Part shown: positions 62,520 through 64,000 of the stretch, piece by piece
How the letters are laid out: the number at the start of each line of letters is the position of its first letter
Position numbering within the stretch: position 1 is the stretch's first letter
Source of the DNA: Marinobacter salicampi
GTDB lineage: Bacteria > Pseudomonadota > Gammaproteobacteria > Pseudomonadales > Oleiphilaceae
Direction: 5' to 3'
NCBI RefSeq assembly: GCF_011074795.1
Contig: NZ_JAAMPF010000002.1
Location: forward strand, 62,001-126,000
Length of the DNA: 64,000 nt
Notes under the pieces: model-generated
What the model was told of the DNA's origin: nothing
The model's input: only the letters and a program-made list of their open reading frames with translations
The model's database searches: none
Program-made: the position numbers and the translations under genes

Positions 62520-64000
62520 ATGCAAAAACTTGCCTCTTTGCTGGTCACCGGCGTGATAGGGCTCACTCTGACCGGCTGTGCCGGCCTGAACGGTGACTCA
62601 GGCACCGACCAGTCTCTTCCCGATCAGGCACCTGCCGACCAGATTGTCGTTCTTGAAGAGACCGACATCCCCGAGCCTGAAACCGGCAATGCCGAGTTCG
62701 AACCGGAGACTCTCTACCTGCTCCTGGCCGCGGAAATTGCGGCCCAGCGCGGCCGTTATGACATCACCCTGGTGAACTACGTGGAAGCGGCCAAACGCTC
62801 GCTGGACAAAGGTGTCACCGAGCGTGCCATGCGCGTCGCCCAATCCCTGAACGCAGACAACGCCCAGCGCCAGCTTGCGACGCTCTGGCTGGACATTGAT
62901 CCGGATAGCCTTGAGGCTCACCGCGTGGCCGCCATCCAGGAGGTCAAGCAGAACAACCTGGAGGCTGCCCTGGAGCATATGGAGCGCATTATGGCGCTGG
63001 GCGGCGATGCCGACTTTGACAGCCTGGCGGCCATGGCCAGCAATCTGCCTCCGAGCGACCAGCAGGAACTGCTGGAGCTTTATCGGGCCCTGGAAGAACG
63101 CCACCCGGACAACCCGGAAATCGAGTACAGCATTGCCTTGCTGCTCAAGATCACCGGCGCCTTCGAAGCGGCCCTGGAGCAGCTACAGCCTCTGCTTGAA
63201 GAAGATCCCGAGTTTCAGCCAGCGCTGGTTCTCAAAGCCGACCTGCTCTATCAGTTGGGCGAAAAAGATGAGGCCCTGACCCACTTGTTGCGCAACACTC
63301 GCCGCTATCCGGACAATCGCCAGATGGGAACCCTGTACGGCCGCATGCTGATCAGCGAAGGTGAGCTACAGGCTGCCCAGGATGAATTTGCTCGTTTGGT
63401 CAAGCGCTTCCCCGATGTGCCCGGCTTGCAGCTCTCACATGCCCTGGTCGCACTTGAGAATGGTGAAACAGAGGTCGCAAAGGAAGGTCTTTCCCGGCTA
63501 ATCGAGCAGGGTCATCATACCAGTGAGGCACATTACTACCTTGGCCGCATCGCCGACGAAGCAGGCGATGCGGAAACGGCCATTGATTACTATGAACAGG
63601 TACTGGAGGGCAGCCACTTTTTCCCCGCCCTGGCACGGGCCAGTGCGCTCAAGGCCGAGCAAGGGCGACTTGAGGAAGCCCGCAGCCAGATTCAGAGCCT
63701 GCGGATGAAAAACCCCGACAGAGCCGAAAACTTCTGGTTGCTGGAAATCAACCTGCTACTGGATACCGGCAATAACGAAGACGCCCTGGCTGTAGCCAAC
63801 CAGGCCCTGGAAGCCTATCCAGACAACGTGCGCATGCTTTACGCCCGCGCCATGCTGCTCGACAACAAGGGCGACTTCGAGGCCGCCGAACAGGACCTCC
63901 GCCGCATCATTGAATTACAGCCTGATAACGCCGTCGCACTGAACGCCCTGGGCTACATACTCACCACCCGTACCGAACGCCTTGATGAAGCCCAGGACTA
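62520..64000 (+). CDS. TPR-repeat lipoprotein (partial, C-terminus off window)
   Basis: An outer-membrane-type lipoprotein beginning MQKLASLLVTGVIGLTLTGC in the first 20 residues, with lipobox LTGC (Cys20). Many degenerate tetratricopeptide repeats follow (for example at HPDNPEIEYSIALLLKITG, FQPALVLKADLLYQLGEKDEA, TSEAHYYLGRIADEAGDAETA, and DNAVALNALGYIL before the edge). It is divergent from hemA, the place of the TPR lipoprotein next to lolB and ispE in Pseudomonas (PA4667-like). AGGA precedes the ATG. 493 complete residues are visible. Its partner in the envelope is unknown. Confidence 0.88.
   Translation, partial: MQKLASLLVTGVIGLTLTGCAGLNGDSGTDQSLPDQAPADQIVVLEETDIPEPETGNAEFEPETLYLLLAAEIAAQRGRYDITLVNYVEAAKRSLDKGVTERAMRVAQSLNADNAQRQLATLWLDIDPDSLEAHRVAAIQEVKQNNLEAALEHMERIMALGGDADFDSLAAMASNLPPSDQQELLELYRALEERHPDNPEIEYSIALLLKITGAFEAALEQLQPLLEEDPEFQPALVLKADLLYQLGEKDEALTHLLRNTRRYPDNRQMGTLYGRMLISEGELQAAQDEFARLVKRFPDVPGLQLSHALVALENGETEVAKEGLSRLIEQGHHTSEAHYYLGRIADEAGDAETAIDYYEQVLEGSHFFPALARASALKAEQGRLEEARSQIQSLRMKNPDRAENFWLLEINLLLDTGNNEDALAVANQALEAYPDNVRMLYARAMLLDNKGDFEAAEQDLRRIIELQPDNAVALNALGYILTTRTERLDEAQD

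Noticed and set aside
1..64000. CRISPR arrays, insertion sequences, prophage genes, rRNA or tRNA genes
   Set aside because: None seen on reading. No regularly spaced repeats, transposase motifs, phage structural genes or cloverleaf sequences were noticed. A program such as tRNAscan or an IS search could still find something missed by eye.

Overview
The window is an ordinary-looking, densely coded stretch of a gammaproteobacterial chromosome with roughly 55-60 % GC by eye. Gene order and protein style point to a marine Marinobacter-like organism or a close Pseudomonas/Alteromonas-type relative. This is an inference from synteny (algU-mucABCD beside nadB; hom-thrC-recJ-prfB-lysS; rpsP-rimM-trmD-rplS beside ffh; hemA-prfA-prmC) and not from a database search. 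I saw no insertion sequences, prophage, CRISPR array, rRNA or tRNA genes. Almost every gene is core or lineage-core.

Layout. 1-2.6 kb: the N-terminal 858 residues of a CHASE-PAS-GGDEF-EAL protein (minus strand, runs off the left edge). 2.7-7.0 kb: envelope-stress operon algU-mucA-mucB-mucC-mucD (minus), with a candidate sigma-E autopromoter. 7.2-11.5 kb: nadB, sdhE, ygfX, ygfZ and an HDOD gene (plus). 11.5-25.1 kb: a long minus-strand run with ung, lysS, prfB (complete programmed frameshift site), recJ, thrC, hom, dsbC, xerD, then rplS-trmD-rimM-rpsP and ffh. 25.3-31.4 kb: ypjD, a CorC-like transporter, a Yip1-family protein, a DUF1631 protein and a TonB-like protein (plus). 31.4-35.4 kb: grxD, then argD-argF and an orphan Fbp-type ABC ATPase. 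35.6-42.7 kb: an RstAB-like two-component system, slyD coupled to a long acetyl-CoA hydrolase/transferase, a small exported protein and Tas aldo/keto reductase (minus). 42.9-51.4 kb: a GT4 glycosyltransferase overlapping a PAP2 phosphatase, dinB with a LexA box, then DUF1244-HopJ-minC (overlapping start/stop codons) with minD and minE, then START, CBS and PIN-PhoH proteins. 51.4-56.6 kb: a chemoreceptor and a four-gene cluster: retropepsin-like RimB, RimK, an M14-type zinc carboxypeptidase and YjbQ. 56.8-64 kb: photolyase, moeB-prmC-prfA-hemA (overlapping genes) and a TPR lipoprotein running off the right edge.

No clearly new defence or mobile system is visible. The best candidates for undescribed biology are: (i) the RimB-RimK-M14-YjbQ operon, which pairs an amino-acid ligase with a possible amino-acid remover; (ii) two uncharacterised proteins (DUF1244 and HopJ family) translationally coupled to minC, next to a perfect LexA box; (iii) the overlapping GT4/PAP2 pair, with tandem 16-bp repeats in its upstream region; and (iv) an orphan ABC ATPase fused into an arginine-biosynthesis operon. 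All functional statements rest on motif recognition by eye. No searches were run.
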